A DNA stretch of 64,000 nt from JAHFUA01 sp963733935. Lineage in GTDB: Bacteria > Acidobacteriota > Terriglobia > Terriglobales > Acidobacteriaceae. Location of the stretch: positions 1 through 64,000 of the forward strand of contig CAVTEQ010000014.1 in NCBI GenBank assembly GCA_963733935.1, given 5' to 3'. Both the position numbers and the translations under genes were made by a program. Under the pieces are notes generated by a model. That model saw only the letters and a program-made list of their open reading frames with translations. It was not told where the DNA came from and searched no databases. Within the stretch, counting starts at the first letter, position 1. Every line of letters begins with the position of its first letter. This document shows, in pieces, positions 8,260 to 15,992 of the stretch.

Positions 8260-9147
8260 GCAAGCCGCCGCCAGAATCCGCGGGCGAGCACGCTGAGCTT
8301 CTCCCGCGGGCTGAGCCGGACTTTTTCGGTGAAGACGTCGAAGCCGCACGCCGCAATCTTCTCCAGCAGGCGCCGGTAGATTTCCACCAGCACCCACAGC
8401 GCCGGACGGCTCTCCTCGTCAATAAGCGGCAGTAGTTGGTCGGCAGCCTGGTAGAGTTCGCGTGCTCGCCCGGCTTCGAACTCCAGCACAGGACGGAAGC
8501 GCGCAGCGTCGAAGCCGTTTTTTAGGCGCGCCGGGTCGAGCTCCGCGGCCGAGCGCCCGAAGCGTTGCAAGTCTTCCTCGGGCAGGTAGACGCGTCCCAT
8601 GGCGGCGTCTTCCTTCACGTCGCGGATAATGTTGGTCAACTGAAACGCCAGCCCGCACTGCTCGGCCAGAGCCTCCGCGGCGGAATCGCGGTAGCCGAAG
8701 ATCCTGATGCAGATCAGTCCCACCACCGAGGCCACGTGATAGCAGTAGCGGCGCAGCTCGTCAAAAGTCTGGTAGCGAATCGCTTCGCCCGGCTGTGCGG
8801 CCACGTCCATCGCCGTGCCTTCGACCAACCGGTCGAAGAGCTCAAGCGGAATCGTTGAAGCGCTGCTGCGCGTCGGCCAGCGCTCGCAGCACGGGATCGT
8901 CGGTGGACTCGCCCGCGGCCACGCGATGAAGCGCCTCACGCCATTCCGTCAGCTTGTCTTCCCGCTCGCGGCGCGTCAGGCCGGGATCGTCGGAAAGATC
9001 GTCGGAGTGCCGCATGAAGGCGTACACCGCGCTCAGCGCGTCGCGGCGCTCCCGCGGCAGGACGAGAAAGGCGTAATAGAAATTGCGCGCCGCCGAACGC
9101 GTGATGTGCCGGCATTCGCCGTACGCCGCTGCAAGCTGGGAGCTCAT
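8256..9147 (-). CDS. hpnD: Presqualene diphosphate synthase HpnD, interrupted by a frameshift
   Basis: HpnD condenses two farnesyl diphosphates into presqualene diphosphate. The product is split over two frames. The first part, from ATG 9147 (MSSQLAAAYGECRHITRSAA), carries the first Asp-rich motif (RHSDDLSDDP). The second part, ending at 8256, carries the second (LTNIIRDVKEDAAMGRVYLP). The frames join near 8853: removing one base turns RFND-stop into RFNIPLELFDRLVEG, which is the expected family sequence. The total length (892 bases, 3n+1) fits a single inserted base. Both halves are well conserved, so a sequencing indel or a very recent mutation is likelier than old decay. It overlaps hpnE by four bases. 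Confidence 0.8.
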
Positions 9148-9164
9148 TTCCAACCAATGCGCAA

Positions 9165-9252
9165 TCGGGTCATCGGGAGATCGGGTCAACGAAAAAGCCG
9201 GACCGGACCTTCTCAGATGACCCGATCACCCGATGATCCGATCACCCGATTT
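9165..9252. repeat. Degenerate tandem/inverted ATCGGGT-type repeat between hpnC and hpnD
   Basis: Copies of a CGATCACCCGAT-like unit occur in both orientations (for example GATCACCCGATGATCCGATC around 9223-9242, and the inverse ATCGGGAGATCGGGTC near 9174-9189). The array spans the hpnC-hpnD junction and encodes the last residues of HpnC. It can fold into a hairpin. Similar architecture with different units is seen at 14250-14328, 30551-30622 and 47301-47388. Confidence 0.6.
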
Positions 9253-10269
9253 AGCCCCGCCCTGGCGACCAGCCACAGCTTCCTTGGCTTGGAGATCACC
9301 GGCCGCTGCCGCAGCACGTCGAACCCCTGACGTTCGATGGCGTTCAGGATCTCCTGTCCGCCGCGGCTGAACAGCTCGATGTCAGTCCCCAGGTCGCGGT
9401 CCACGCGCCCGGCCAGCGGCAGGCCGCGTTCGAACCACTCTCGCGCCCGCTCGACTTCGAATTTCATCAGCTTCAGAAACTCCGGCGTGGGATGCCGCTC
9501 CGCAATTTCGCGCTCGCTCACTCCGAAGCGCCGCAGGTCTTCAAGCGGCAGATAGACGCGGCCCTTCTGCCAATCAACGCTTACGTCCTGCCAGAAATTC
9601 GCCAGTTGCAGGGCGGTGCAGGTGTAATCGGCGAGCTGCTGCCGTTCGGCATCGCGATATCCGCACAAATAGAGCACGAGATGCCCGACCGGGTTCGCCG
9701 AATACCGGCAGTATCCCAGCAGGTCGTCGAAGGTCTCATAGCGCTGAACAGTCTGGTCTTGTCGAAAGGCCTTCAGCAGGCCGGCAAACTCGTGCTGGGG
9801 GATCGAGCAGGCGCGGATGGTCTCGCGCAGCGCGATAAAAACAGAGTGGCGGGGGCCATCTTCCTCAGGGGCTAAAGCCCGAAGCTTACTGTCCCCCGCA
9901 GCTGCAGGGCTGAAGCCCTGCTCCACCCCCAGGCTGAGATATGTGGCTTCCAGCTCGCGCTCCCACTCATCCAGCAAGCGCCAGCGCCAGTTGCGGATCA
10001 CCGACCTCGTCGCCCAGATCGTCCGAGATGCGACAGTAGGCATAGACGGCATAGAAATGCGGTCGCAGCCGCTTCGGCAGAAACCAGGTGGCAACCGAGA
10101 AGTTTTCGTAATGGCTGCGCGCCAGGCGCTCGCAATAAGCCTGCGCTTCTTCGAGCGAGGGCGCTTGTTCTGGAATAGCGTATGCGGCGGGCAGATGGGA
10201 CCACCCATCCGAGCGGGCAGCCGCCGTGCTGTTCAGATCGTGGGAACCGTGGCTCGCGAGGGTCGGCAT
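9213..10269 (-). CDS. hpnC: Hydroxysqualene synthase HpnC, interrupted by a frameshift and carrying an in-frame repeat insertion
   Basis: HpnC converts presqualene diphosphate to hydroxysqualene. The N-terminal part, from ATG 10269, has SHYENFSVATWFLP and the Asp motif CRISDDLGDEVGD. The remainder, in another frame, has YETFDDLLGYCRYSANPVG and the second motif LANFWQDVSVDWQKGRVYLP. The frames join near 9975: dropping one base gives PQLALALLDEWERELEA, the family sequence. Total length is 3n+1. About 25 extra residues (SLGVEQGFSPAAAGDSKLRALAP) interrupt the protein between two family blocks and are encoded by a palindromic repeat (9864-9930). The gene starts 26 bases after the second dehydrogenase. 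Whether the indel is real is open. Confidence 0.8.
9864..9930. repeat. Palindromic repeat inserted inside hpnC
   Basis: Two adjacent hairpins, GGGGCTAAAGCCC (about 9868-9880) and GCAGGGCTGAAGCCCTGC (9904-9921), sit inside the hpnC reading frame. The core GGGCT-GAAGCCC also occurs in intergenic repeats here, for example GGGGCTTCAGCCCC at about 32591-32604. Translation adds a linker of about 25 residues absent from other HpnC proteins. Confidence 0.6.
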
Positions 10270-10295
10270 AAGACTCGGCTCGATTCCCGCTCCGC

Positions 10296-11345
10296 CTAGT
10301 GTCCGGGGATGATGGCGGTTTTGATGTCCCCGTTGCGATGCAGCATGTGGCGCAGCACCTGCTGCAGGCGCGACAGCGGCGCTTCCCCGGTGATGTAGTC
10401 GGTGCCGCGAATCTTGCGCTCCGCGATGAGCGCGAAGGCTTTGCGCACCGCCTCCGGGGTATGGTGGAACGTGGCCTTCAGAGTGATTTCAGAATAGTGC
10501 AAGCGGCTGGTGTCCAGCGGAACTTTGGTTCCCGCAGCGCAGCCCCCGAAGAAATTCACGGTGCCGCCCTTGCGCACCATGTCAACCGCCCACTCCCACG
10601 CCTGCTGGCGTCCGACGGCTTCGATCACCACGTCGGCGCCGCGGCGGTCCGGGGTGAGCGCGCGCACGGCTTCCACCACGTCCGGTGTGGCGGTGGTCTG
10701 CACAATTTCGTCGGCGCCGAAGCGTTTGGCCGCCGAACCCTGGGATTCGTGCTTGACCACGGCGATCACGTTGCAGCCGGCGAGCTTGGCTACCTGCACA
10801 AACATCAATCCCACCGGGCCGCCGCCGATAATGGCAATGCTGTCGCCGATCTCCACTCCGGTTTCGTGCAGCCCACGCAGCACGCACGCCAGCGGCTCGA
10901 CCATGGCCGCTTCTTCAAAACTCACGGGGCTGGGGATGGCAAGCATGTTGGTCTCGACGATCCGCCGTGGAATGCGGATGTACTCGGCATACGCGCCGTT
11001 GTTGAACAGCAGATCCTCGCAGAGATTCTCCTGGTGCTTGGAGCAGTAGAAGCACATCTGGCAGGGCGCGGAGTTCAGCGCCACCACCCGCATGCCCTTG
11101 CGAAACCAGCGCACGTTGGGTCCGATCTCTTCCACCACTCCCGCCAGCTCGTGGCCGAACAGGGCAGGAGGCACAATCATGCGCGCATGGTAGCCGCGCT
11201 GGTAGACCTTCAGGTCGGTGCCGCAGGTGAGCGCCACCTGCACCTTGATCAGAACTTCTCCCTCGCCCAGGTGTGGAATCGGCACTTTCTCGATCTTCAC
11301 GTCCTCTTTGCCATAGAGGACGGCTGCTGTCATGTCTCCGTTCAC
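10296..11345 (-). CDS. Zinc-dependent medium-chain alcohol dehydrogenase, second of a pair in the hopanoid operon
   Basis: The 349-residue protein is an MDR dehydrogenase. It has an N-terminal GroES-like domain with catalytic-zinc ligands in CGTDLKVYQRGYHARM and FGHELAGVVEE, a structural-zinc cluster (CQMCFYCSKHQENLC), and a Rossmann loop (AIIGGGPVGLMFVQ). Closest in style are sorbitol/threonine dehydrogenases that oxidise or reduce sugar-like polyols. The GTG at 11345 has AAGGA at good spacing; ATG at 11333 is an alternative. It lies 12 bases after the first dehydrogenase and just before hpnC. Placement right after hpnG suggests it acts on the ribose-derived hopanoid side chain, but no substrate can be read from the sequence. 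Confidence 0.75.
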   Translation of the reverse strand: MNGDMTAAVLYGKEDVKIEKVPIPHLGEGEVLIKVQVALTCGTDLKVYQRGYHARMIVPPALFGHELAGVVEEIGPNVRWFRKGMRVVALNSAPCQMCFYCSKHQENLCEDLLFNNGAYAEYIRIPRRIVETNMLAIPSPVSFEEAAMVEPLACVLRGLHETGVEIGDSIAIIGGGPVGLMFVQVAKLAGCNVIAVVKHESQGSAAKRFGADEIVQTTATPDVVEAVRALTPDRRGADVVIEAVGRQQAWEWAVDMVRKGGTVNFFGGCAAGTKVPLDTSRLHYSEITLKATFHHTPEAVRKAFALIAERKIRGTDYITGEAPLSRLQQVLRHMLHRNGDIKTAIIPGH

Positions 11346-11357
11346 GTAGTTCCTTCC

Positions 11358-12410
11358 CTAACCCGCAGCAGCGGGTTGCACCACTACCTTCAGCGAATCC
11401 GCGCGCGGGTTAGCGGCCAGTTGCAAAGCCTCGACCGCCTGCGAGAGCGGAAAACGGTGCGTGATCAGCCGCGTCAAGTCGAGCTCGCGACCGAGCACGA
11501 ACCGCACCGCCGCTGCCTGCAAATCCACCGATGCGCTATAAGAGCCCACTAACGACTTCTCGTCCACGCAGATGGCAGCCGGGTCGATTCCGACCTCGCT
11601 GCGCACCGTCTGCGCGAACAACATCGTTCTGCCGCCGGGTCGCGTTGCCTCCAGGGCGGGACGGACGAGCTGGTTGGCGGCCACCGCCAGGATGACGGCA
11701 TCAGCCCCGCGTCGCTCGGTCAGCTCGCGCACTCGCTCCACGGTCTCGGTGCGCGTGGCGTCGATCGTTTCCTTAATACCGAGCGACTTAGCTATTGTAA
11801 GCCGCGGGGCATATAAATCGGAAGTTATCACCCGTGCTCCGGCGCGCTGAGCCAGGTACGCCAGGATCAGCCCGATTGGGCCTTGTCCCATCACCAGCAC
11901 GGTTTCGCCCGGCTCCAGACGCAGCGTTTCGATGCCCTTCATGCAGGTGTTCACCGGCTCGATGAACGATGCCTGCTCGAAAGAAACGTCGTCGGGGATC
12001 TTGACCAGACCGCGCGCTACGATCCACTCCATCACCCGCACGTACTCGGCGAAGCCGCCGCCAGCAGGCTCAAAGCCAGCCGTGCAGCCCACGCGCTTGT
12101 ACACCTCGCACTGCGCAAACACTTTGTGCCGGCAGTAATAGCACTCGCCGCACGGAATGTGATGGAAGGCCATCACCCGGTCACCGACTTCGAAACCGCG
12201 CACGCCCGCGCCCGCCGCAGCGATCGTGCCGGCAGTCTCGTGACCGAAGATACGCGGCGCCGAGTGCGAGCCGGTGGCGATCTTCTTCAGGTCGGTTCCG
12301 CAGATGCCGCAGGTGTGCACGCGAATCAGCACTTCGCCCGGGCCGATCTCGGGCACCGGGACGCTCTCCATGCGCACGTCATTGCGGCCGCGGTAGACCG
12401 CGGCGGTCAT
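11358..12410 (-). CDS. Zinc-dependent medium-chain alcohol dehydrogenase, first of a pair in the hopanoid operon
   Basis: The 350-residue MDR enzyme has catalytic-zinc motifs CGICGTDLKKI and FGHETAGTI, a structural zinc cluster (CGECYYCRHKVFAQC) and an NAD(P) loop (VLVMGQGPIGLILA). It is clearly related to, but different from, the following dehydrogenase. The start is uncertain. ATG 12410 (MTAAVYRGRNDVRM) aligns with the second enzyme, but the frame stays open to a GTG at 12545 that would overlap the hpnG stop in a GTGA junction and add 45 poorly conserved-looking residues. It follows hpnG, whose product is ribosylhopane, which makes side-chain reduction or oxidation an attractive inferred role. 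Confidence 0.75.
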   Translation of the reverse strand: MTAAVYRGRNDVRMESVPVPEIGPGEVLIRVHTCGICGTDLKKIATGSHSAPRIFGHETAGTIAAAGAGVRGFEVGDRVMAFHHIPCGECYYCRHKVFAQCEVYKRVGCTAGFEPAGGGFAEYVRVMEWIVARGLVKIPDDVSFEQASFIEPVNTCMKGIETLRLEPGETVLVMGQGPIGLILAYLAQRAGARVITSDLYAPRLTIAKSLGIKETIDATRTETVERVRELTERRGADAVILAVAANQLVRPALEATRPGGRTMLFAQTVRSEVGIDPAAICVDEKSLVGSYSASVDLQAAAVRFVLGRELDLTRLITHRFPLSQAVEALQLAANPRADSLKVVVQPAAAG

Positions 12411-12541
12411 TGTCGTGGGGAGGGCGCCGTCCGCGTTCCTTCGTTCCGGATTGTGTTGCCGTCGCCATCTATGAAAATCCACACTTGTCATGACCGGCCA
12501 AGTGCCGTGGGGCACCCGCGAATGAGGACCGGCACTGAACC

Positions 12542-13267
12542 TCACGCGAGAGCGGGGCGTGAGCCCCGCGGTGCTCGCTTCGCCTCCGCGATCACTTCCC
12601 TCAATTTCATCGCCAGCGCCGCCGCCGCGCGATCACTTCTCCTCTTCAACTGCGCCGTCGCCAGCCACCACCGCGGATGCCACACCGCCCACAACCCAAA
12701 GCGCGCATGCTGGAAGCGGCCTTCGGCATCGACGAAATCCTGCAGCGGCGGCAGCTCGAAATCCATGTCGTCCATGACCGCCTTCACCGCCAGAAACAGC
12801 AGCCCGTGCGCTTCGGCGACCTCGGCCACCGCCGCGCCTTCCATGTCCACTACGTCGGCGGCAAAACGCGACGCAAGCTCACGTTTATTGGCCGCTCGCG
12901 CGATTTGCCGCGAGCTGATGACGGTTCCTTCGCCGTAGGCGGCCCGGAACCGGCGGCCGGTGGCTTCGTCCACGACTTCCGCCGCGACCATCGTCCGACC
13001 CAATGTCCACTCCGGCTTCAACCCTCCGGCGAGCCCGGTGGCGATCAGCACATCGGGCTTTGCATATTCGATCACCGCTTCGGCGGCACGTTTCCCTGCT
13101 TCGTACCCGATCCCGCCACAGAGCAGCACAGCATCTTCGCTTTCAAAAAACTCTAAAGGGTGCCCCACCCTTCCCCGGTTTTGGGAAGGGTAGGGGTTTT
13201 TCTTCCAATTCCGAATCAGCGGCCAAACCTCCGTTGCCATCGCGGTGACGATCCCGACTCTAGGCAT
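12542..13267 (-). CDS. hpnG: Adenosylhopane nucleosidase HpnG
   Basis: The 241-residue protein belongs to the PNP/UDP-phosphorylase (MTA/SAH nucleosidase-like) fold. It begins PRVGIVTAMATEVWPLI, has the GIGYEAGKRAAEA and IATGLAGGL turns, and carries the signature DVVDMEGAAVAEVAEAHG, where the Met-Glu pair contacts the ribose. In hopanoid producers HpnG removes adenine from adenosylhopane to give ribosylhopane. The start at 13267 overlaps the hpnA stop by eight bases. The order hpnH-ORF-hpnA-hpnG fits co-expression of side-chain steps. Length is normal. Confidence 0.9.
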   Translation of the reverse strand: MPRVGIVTAMATEVWPLIRNWKKNPYPSQNRGRVGHPLEFFESEDAVLLCGGIGYEAGKRAAEAVIEYAKPDVLIATGLAGGLKPEWTLGRTMVAAEVVDEATGRRFRAAYGEGTVISSRQIARAANKRELASRFAADVVDMEGAAVAEVAEAHGLLFLAVKAVMDDMDFELPPLQDFVDAEGRFQHARFGLWAVWHPRWWLATAQLKRRSDRAAAALAMKLREVIAEAKRAPRGSRPALA

Positions 13268-14246
13268 ACCTGTGCGCCCGAAACCATTCGACGGCGCGGC
13301 GTAACGCGTCGTCCACGGGGACGATCTTCCATCCCAGCTCGCGCTCAGCTTTGGCCGACGATGCGAACATCTTCTTGCGTCCCATGCGTACCGAATCGAG
13401 CGTCACACGTGGCTCGCGCTTCAACAGGACGCCGGTGAAGAGCGTGTCCACCGCGCCCGCAGCCAGAACAAACGCATAAGGCAATTTCACCTTGGGCGAA
13501 GCCAGCCCGGTTATCGCCGCCAGGCGGTCGAGGATCTGTTTGAGCGTCAGGTCTTCGCCGCCCAGGATGTAGCGCTCGCCGCGCCGGCCTCGCTCCGCCG
13601 CTAGCACGTGGCCGCGCGCGCACTCGCGAACGTCCACCAGATTCAGCCCGGTATCGACGTACGCCGGGAACTTGCGCTTGAGGAAGTCCACAATCACGCG
13701 TCCGGTGGGCGTGGGCTTGATGTCATGCTCGCCGACCGGCGTCGTCGGATTCACCACCACCACGTCCAGATCGCCGCGCGCAGCTTCCATCGCCGCCTGC
13801 TCTGACATGAACTTCGAGCGCTTGTACGCGCCGATCATCTCCCCCAGCGAGACTGGAGAATCTTCATCGGCGGAGCGGCCGTTCGTCTGAAAGCCGATGG
13901 TGCCGACGCTAGAGGTATGCACCACTCGCCTCACGCCGGCTGCGCGCGCCGCGTCCAACACCGCGCGCGTGCCTTCGACGTTGGCGCGATAGATCTCGCC
14001 CGGGTCGCGCGCCCACAGCCGGTAGTCGGCGGCCACGTGGAACACCAGCTCGCAGCCCGACATTCCCCGGCGCAACGCTTCCGCATCGCACAGATCCCCG
14101 ATTACCCGTTCGGCCCTGAGGCCTTCGAGGTTTTCCGTGCGGCTGCTTGCCCTGATGAGCAATCGCAGCTCCGCACCCTGTTGTAAAAGAACGCGCGCCA
14201 CGTGGCTTCCTACGAAGCCCGTAGCGCCGGTGACAAAAACCTTCAA
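13260..14246 (-). CDS. hpnA: Hopanoid-associated sugar epimerase/reductase HpnA
   Basis: The 328-residue protein is an extended short-chain dehydrogenase with the N-terminal loop TGATGFVGSH (residues 6-15), VFHVAADYRLWARDP, the catalytic Tyr-Lys pair in GAYKRSKFMSEQ, and VVVNPTTPVGEHDIKPTPTG. The latter two segments are characteristic of HpnA. The biochemical role of HpnA is not firmly established; it is expected to act with NAD(P) on a sugar-derived group. It lies downstream of a repeat-filled gap after the unknown ORF at 14325 and overlaps hpnG by eight bases. Confidence 0.88.
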   Translation of the reverse strand: MKVFVTGATGFVGSHVARVLLQQGAELRLLIRASSRTENLEGLRAERVIGDLCDAEALRRGMSGCELVFHVAADYRLWARDPGEIYRANVEGTRAVLDAARAAGVRRVVHTSSVGTIGFQTNGRSADEDSPVSLGEMIGAYKRSKFMSEQAAMEAARGDLDVVVVNPTTPVGEHDIKPTPTGRVIVDFLKRKFPAYVDTGLNLVDVRECARGHVLAAERGRRGERYILGGEDLTLKQILDRLAAITGLASPKVKLPYAFVLAAGAVDTLFTGVLLKREPRVTLDSVRMGRKKMFASSAKAERELGWKIVPVDDALRRAVEWFRAHRYA

Positions 14247-14249
14247 GCG

Positions 14250-14328
14250 AGTTTCTCGTTTCTGGTTTCTCGTTTCTCGACAGAACCCATTTCTAGCGAG
14301 AAACTAGAAACGAGAAACTGGAAACTAT
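14250..14328. repeat. Inverted GAGAAAC/GTTTCTC repeat between hpnA and the upstream ORF
   Basis: Several copies of GTTTCTCGTTTCT are followed, after a short loop, by their complements (GAGAAACTAGAAACGAGAAAC), so the junction can form a long imperfect hairpin. It lies within the hopanoid operon and could act as an mRNA-stability or processing element. It resembles in layout, not in sequence, the junction repeats at 9165-9252, 30551-30622 and 47301-47388. Confidence 0.6.
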
Positions 14329-14750
14329 TCGAACTTCTCCGGCTCGAGCGAAATATTCTTCTCCCCCGCGGCGCGCCGCTCCCAGTACTGCCGCACCCAA
14401 TTCTCCCAGCTCTTGCCTGCGGCCATATCGCGACCGGTGAAGGCAAGACCAGCAATCTCGGCGTAAGGTATGGAAAGCTTCGCGCCGCCGTTCTTAGCCA
14501 GCACTCGCACGACGGAATCGGCCAGCGTGGGTCCGCTGCGCCGATCGAAGACATAGCCTTCGATCTTCGAACCGTCCTTGCGCGTGATCAGCACGTCGCC
14601 GCGATAATCGAAAGCCTGCTCCAGCGCTTGCCGCAGCTCGTCTTCGCCAGCCAGCTCCGGCACCCAGCCTTCCAGTTCTTCACGTGCGGCGCCGGGGACG
14701 ACTTCTAGCGCATCCGGATGAACGTCACGGCCTGCTTCGCGGCCGCTCAC
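14325..14750 (-). CDS. Uncharacterised hopanoid-operon protein
   Basis: The 141-residue soluble protein starts at GTG 14750, which overlaps the TGA of hpnH (14747-14749), so it is probably translationally coupled to it. N-terminal helices (EDELRQALEQAFDYRGDVLI) lead into a beta-rich stretch, RKDGSKIEGYVFDRRSGPTLADSVVRVL, then KLSIPYAEIAGLAFTGRDMAAGKSW, and a charged C terminus. The central strand-turn pattern, with a Gly-Tyr-Val-Phe-Asp-Arg motif and an isolated Ile-Ala-Gly-Leu-Ala-Phe-Thr-Gly-Arg strand, looks like a small Sm/SH3-like barrel. No enzyme motif is visible. Its position between hpnH and hpnA suggests a role with adenosylhopane processing, but the function is unknown. Confidence 0.7.
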   Translation of the reverse strand: MSGREAGRDVHPDALEVVPGAAREELEGWVPELAGEDELRQALEQAFDYRGDVLITRKDGSKIEGYVFDRRSGPTLADSVVRVLAKNGGAKLSIPYAEIAGLAFTGRDMAAGKSWENWVRQYWERRAAGEKNISLEPEKFE

Positions 14751-15865
14751 CGATGCGCCTCCTGTGGCGTTTCCGTCTCAAGCTGCACCAGCGGATTGAT
14801 GGCGTGCACCGGACGCACCGGTTCATCCAGCAAGCGCAGCGCCTCCGGATCGTGATAACCGCTGAAGGTCGCCTTGGCGGTCTCCCAAATGCCGCGCAGC
14901 GAGCCGAACGTGTCGTTTACCGCTGAAGCTTCATAGCCGCTGTGCACCATGCAATTGGCGCATTTGGGATTGCCGGATTCGGTGCCGTAGCGCTCCCACT
15001 CGGTGGATTCCAGAAGCTCGGCGAACGAATCCGCATAGCCATCCTGCAGCAGGTAACAGGGCTTCTGCCAGCCAAAGACGTTGTAAGTGGGCATGCCCCA
15101 CGCGGTACAGGGATAATCGCGCTTGCCCATCAGGAATTCGAGAAACAGCGGTGACATGTTGAAGCGCCACGCCGGCTTGCGATTCGACAGGATGGCGCGG
15201 AACAGCCGCCGCGTACGCGCGCGCCCCAGGAAGTGGTTCTGGTCGGGCGCCTTTTCGTACGAGTAGCCGGGAGAGAGCATCATGCCCTCGATGCCGAGCT
15301 CCATCATCTCGTCGAAGAACTTGCGCACGCTCGCGGGATCGGCGCCGTCGAAGAGCGTTGTGTTCGTGGTGACACGAAAGCCGCGCCGCAACGCCTCTTT
15401 GATCCCATCGACTGCTTTTTCGTATCCGCCTTCGAGGCAGACGGAAAAATCGTGGTGCTCGCGCTGGCCATCCAGATGGACCGAGAACGTCAGGAACTTG
15501 CTCGGGGTGAACTCGTCGATCTTCTGCTGGAGCAGCAGCGCGTTGGTGCACAGATAAATGTATTTCTTGCGCTCGACGAGGCCGGCGACGATCTCGCCGA
15601 TCTCCGGATGCAGCAGCGGTTCTCCGCCGGGGATGGCAACGGTTGGGGCGCCGCATTCCTCGGCCGCCCGGAAGCATTCTTCCGGCGTGAGCTGCATCTT
15701 GAGCACGTGGCCGGGATACTGGATCTTGCCGCAGCCGGCGCAGGCGAGGTTGCAGCGGAACAGCGGCTCCAGCATGAGCACCAGCGGATAGCGCTTGCGT
15801 CGTTTCAGTTTTTGGCGGACGACGTAGCTGCCCACTGTCCACATCTGTGAAAACGGTACTGCCAT
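14747..15865 (-). CDS. hpnH: Adenosylhopane synthase HpnH (radical SAM)
   Basis: The 372-residue radical SAM enzyme has its cluster motif at Cys38, Cys42 and Cys45 (FRCNLACAGCGKI), followed by AIPGGEPLLHPEIGEIV and, near the C terminus, further cysteines in KCANCMVHSGYEASAV. HpnH joins the 5'-deoxyadenosyl radical to diploptene, giving adenosylhopane, the first step of C35 hopanoid formation. ATG 15865 is preceded by a strong GGGAGGATC, so the longer frame to 16039 is not used. It follows shc after a 127-base gap containing three hairpins and overlaps the next ORF by four bases. Confidence 0.93.
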   Translation of the reverse strand: MAVPFSQMWTVGSYVVRQKLKRRKRYPLVLMLEPLFRCNLACAGCGKIQYPGHVLKMQLTPEECFRAAEECGAPTVAIPGGEPLLHPEIGEIVAGLVERKKYIYLCTNALLLQQKIDEFTPSKFLTFSVHLDGQREHHDFSVCLEGGYEKAVDGIKEALRRGFRVTTNTTLFDGADPASVRKFFDEMMELGIEGMMLSPGYSYEKAPDQNHFLGRARTRRLFRAILSNRKPAWRFNMSPLFLEFLMGKRDYPCTAWGMPTYNVFGWQKPCYLLQDGYADSFAELLESTEWERYGTESGNPKCANCMVHSGYEASAVNDTFGSLRGIWETAKATFSGYHDPEALRLLDEPVRPVHAINPLVQLETETPQEAHR

Positions 15866-15890
15866 GATCCTCCCTGCAATTCTTTCTTTC

Positions 15891-15974
15891 GCCCGCTTCG
15901 CGGGCTCTACCTTATTGTTGCGCCTTTCCCACGGCTTGCGCCGTGGGCTACGCTCTGCCGCGCGCTTCGCGCGC
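15891..15974. repeat. Three consecutive hairpins between shc and hpnH
   Basis: The shc-hpnH gap holds GCCCGC-TTC-GCGGGC (15891-15905), CCCACGGC-TTGC-GCCGTGGG (15928-15947) and GCGCGC-TTC-GCGCGC (15960-15974). All are perfect stems with tri- or tetraloops. None is followed by a T-run on the minus strand, so classic termination is unlikely. They could stabilise or separate the shc and hpnH messages. Confidence 0.6.
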
Positions 15975-15992
15975 TTGGATGCCAACCACACT

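Noticed and set aside
10299..11552. A 417-residue open frame opposite the dehydrogenase genes
   Set aside because: Runs antisense through one gene and into another; no domain is visible.
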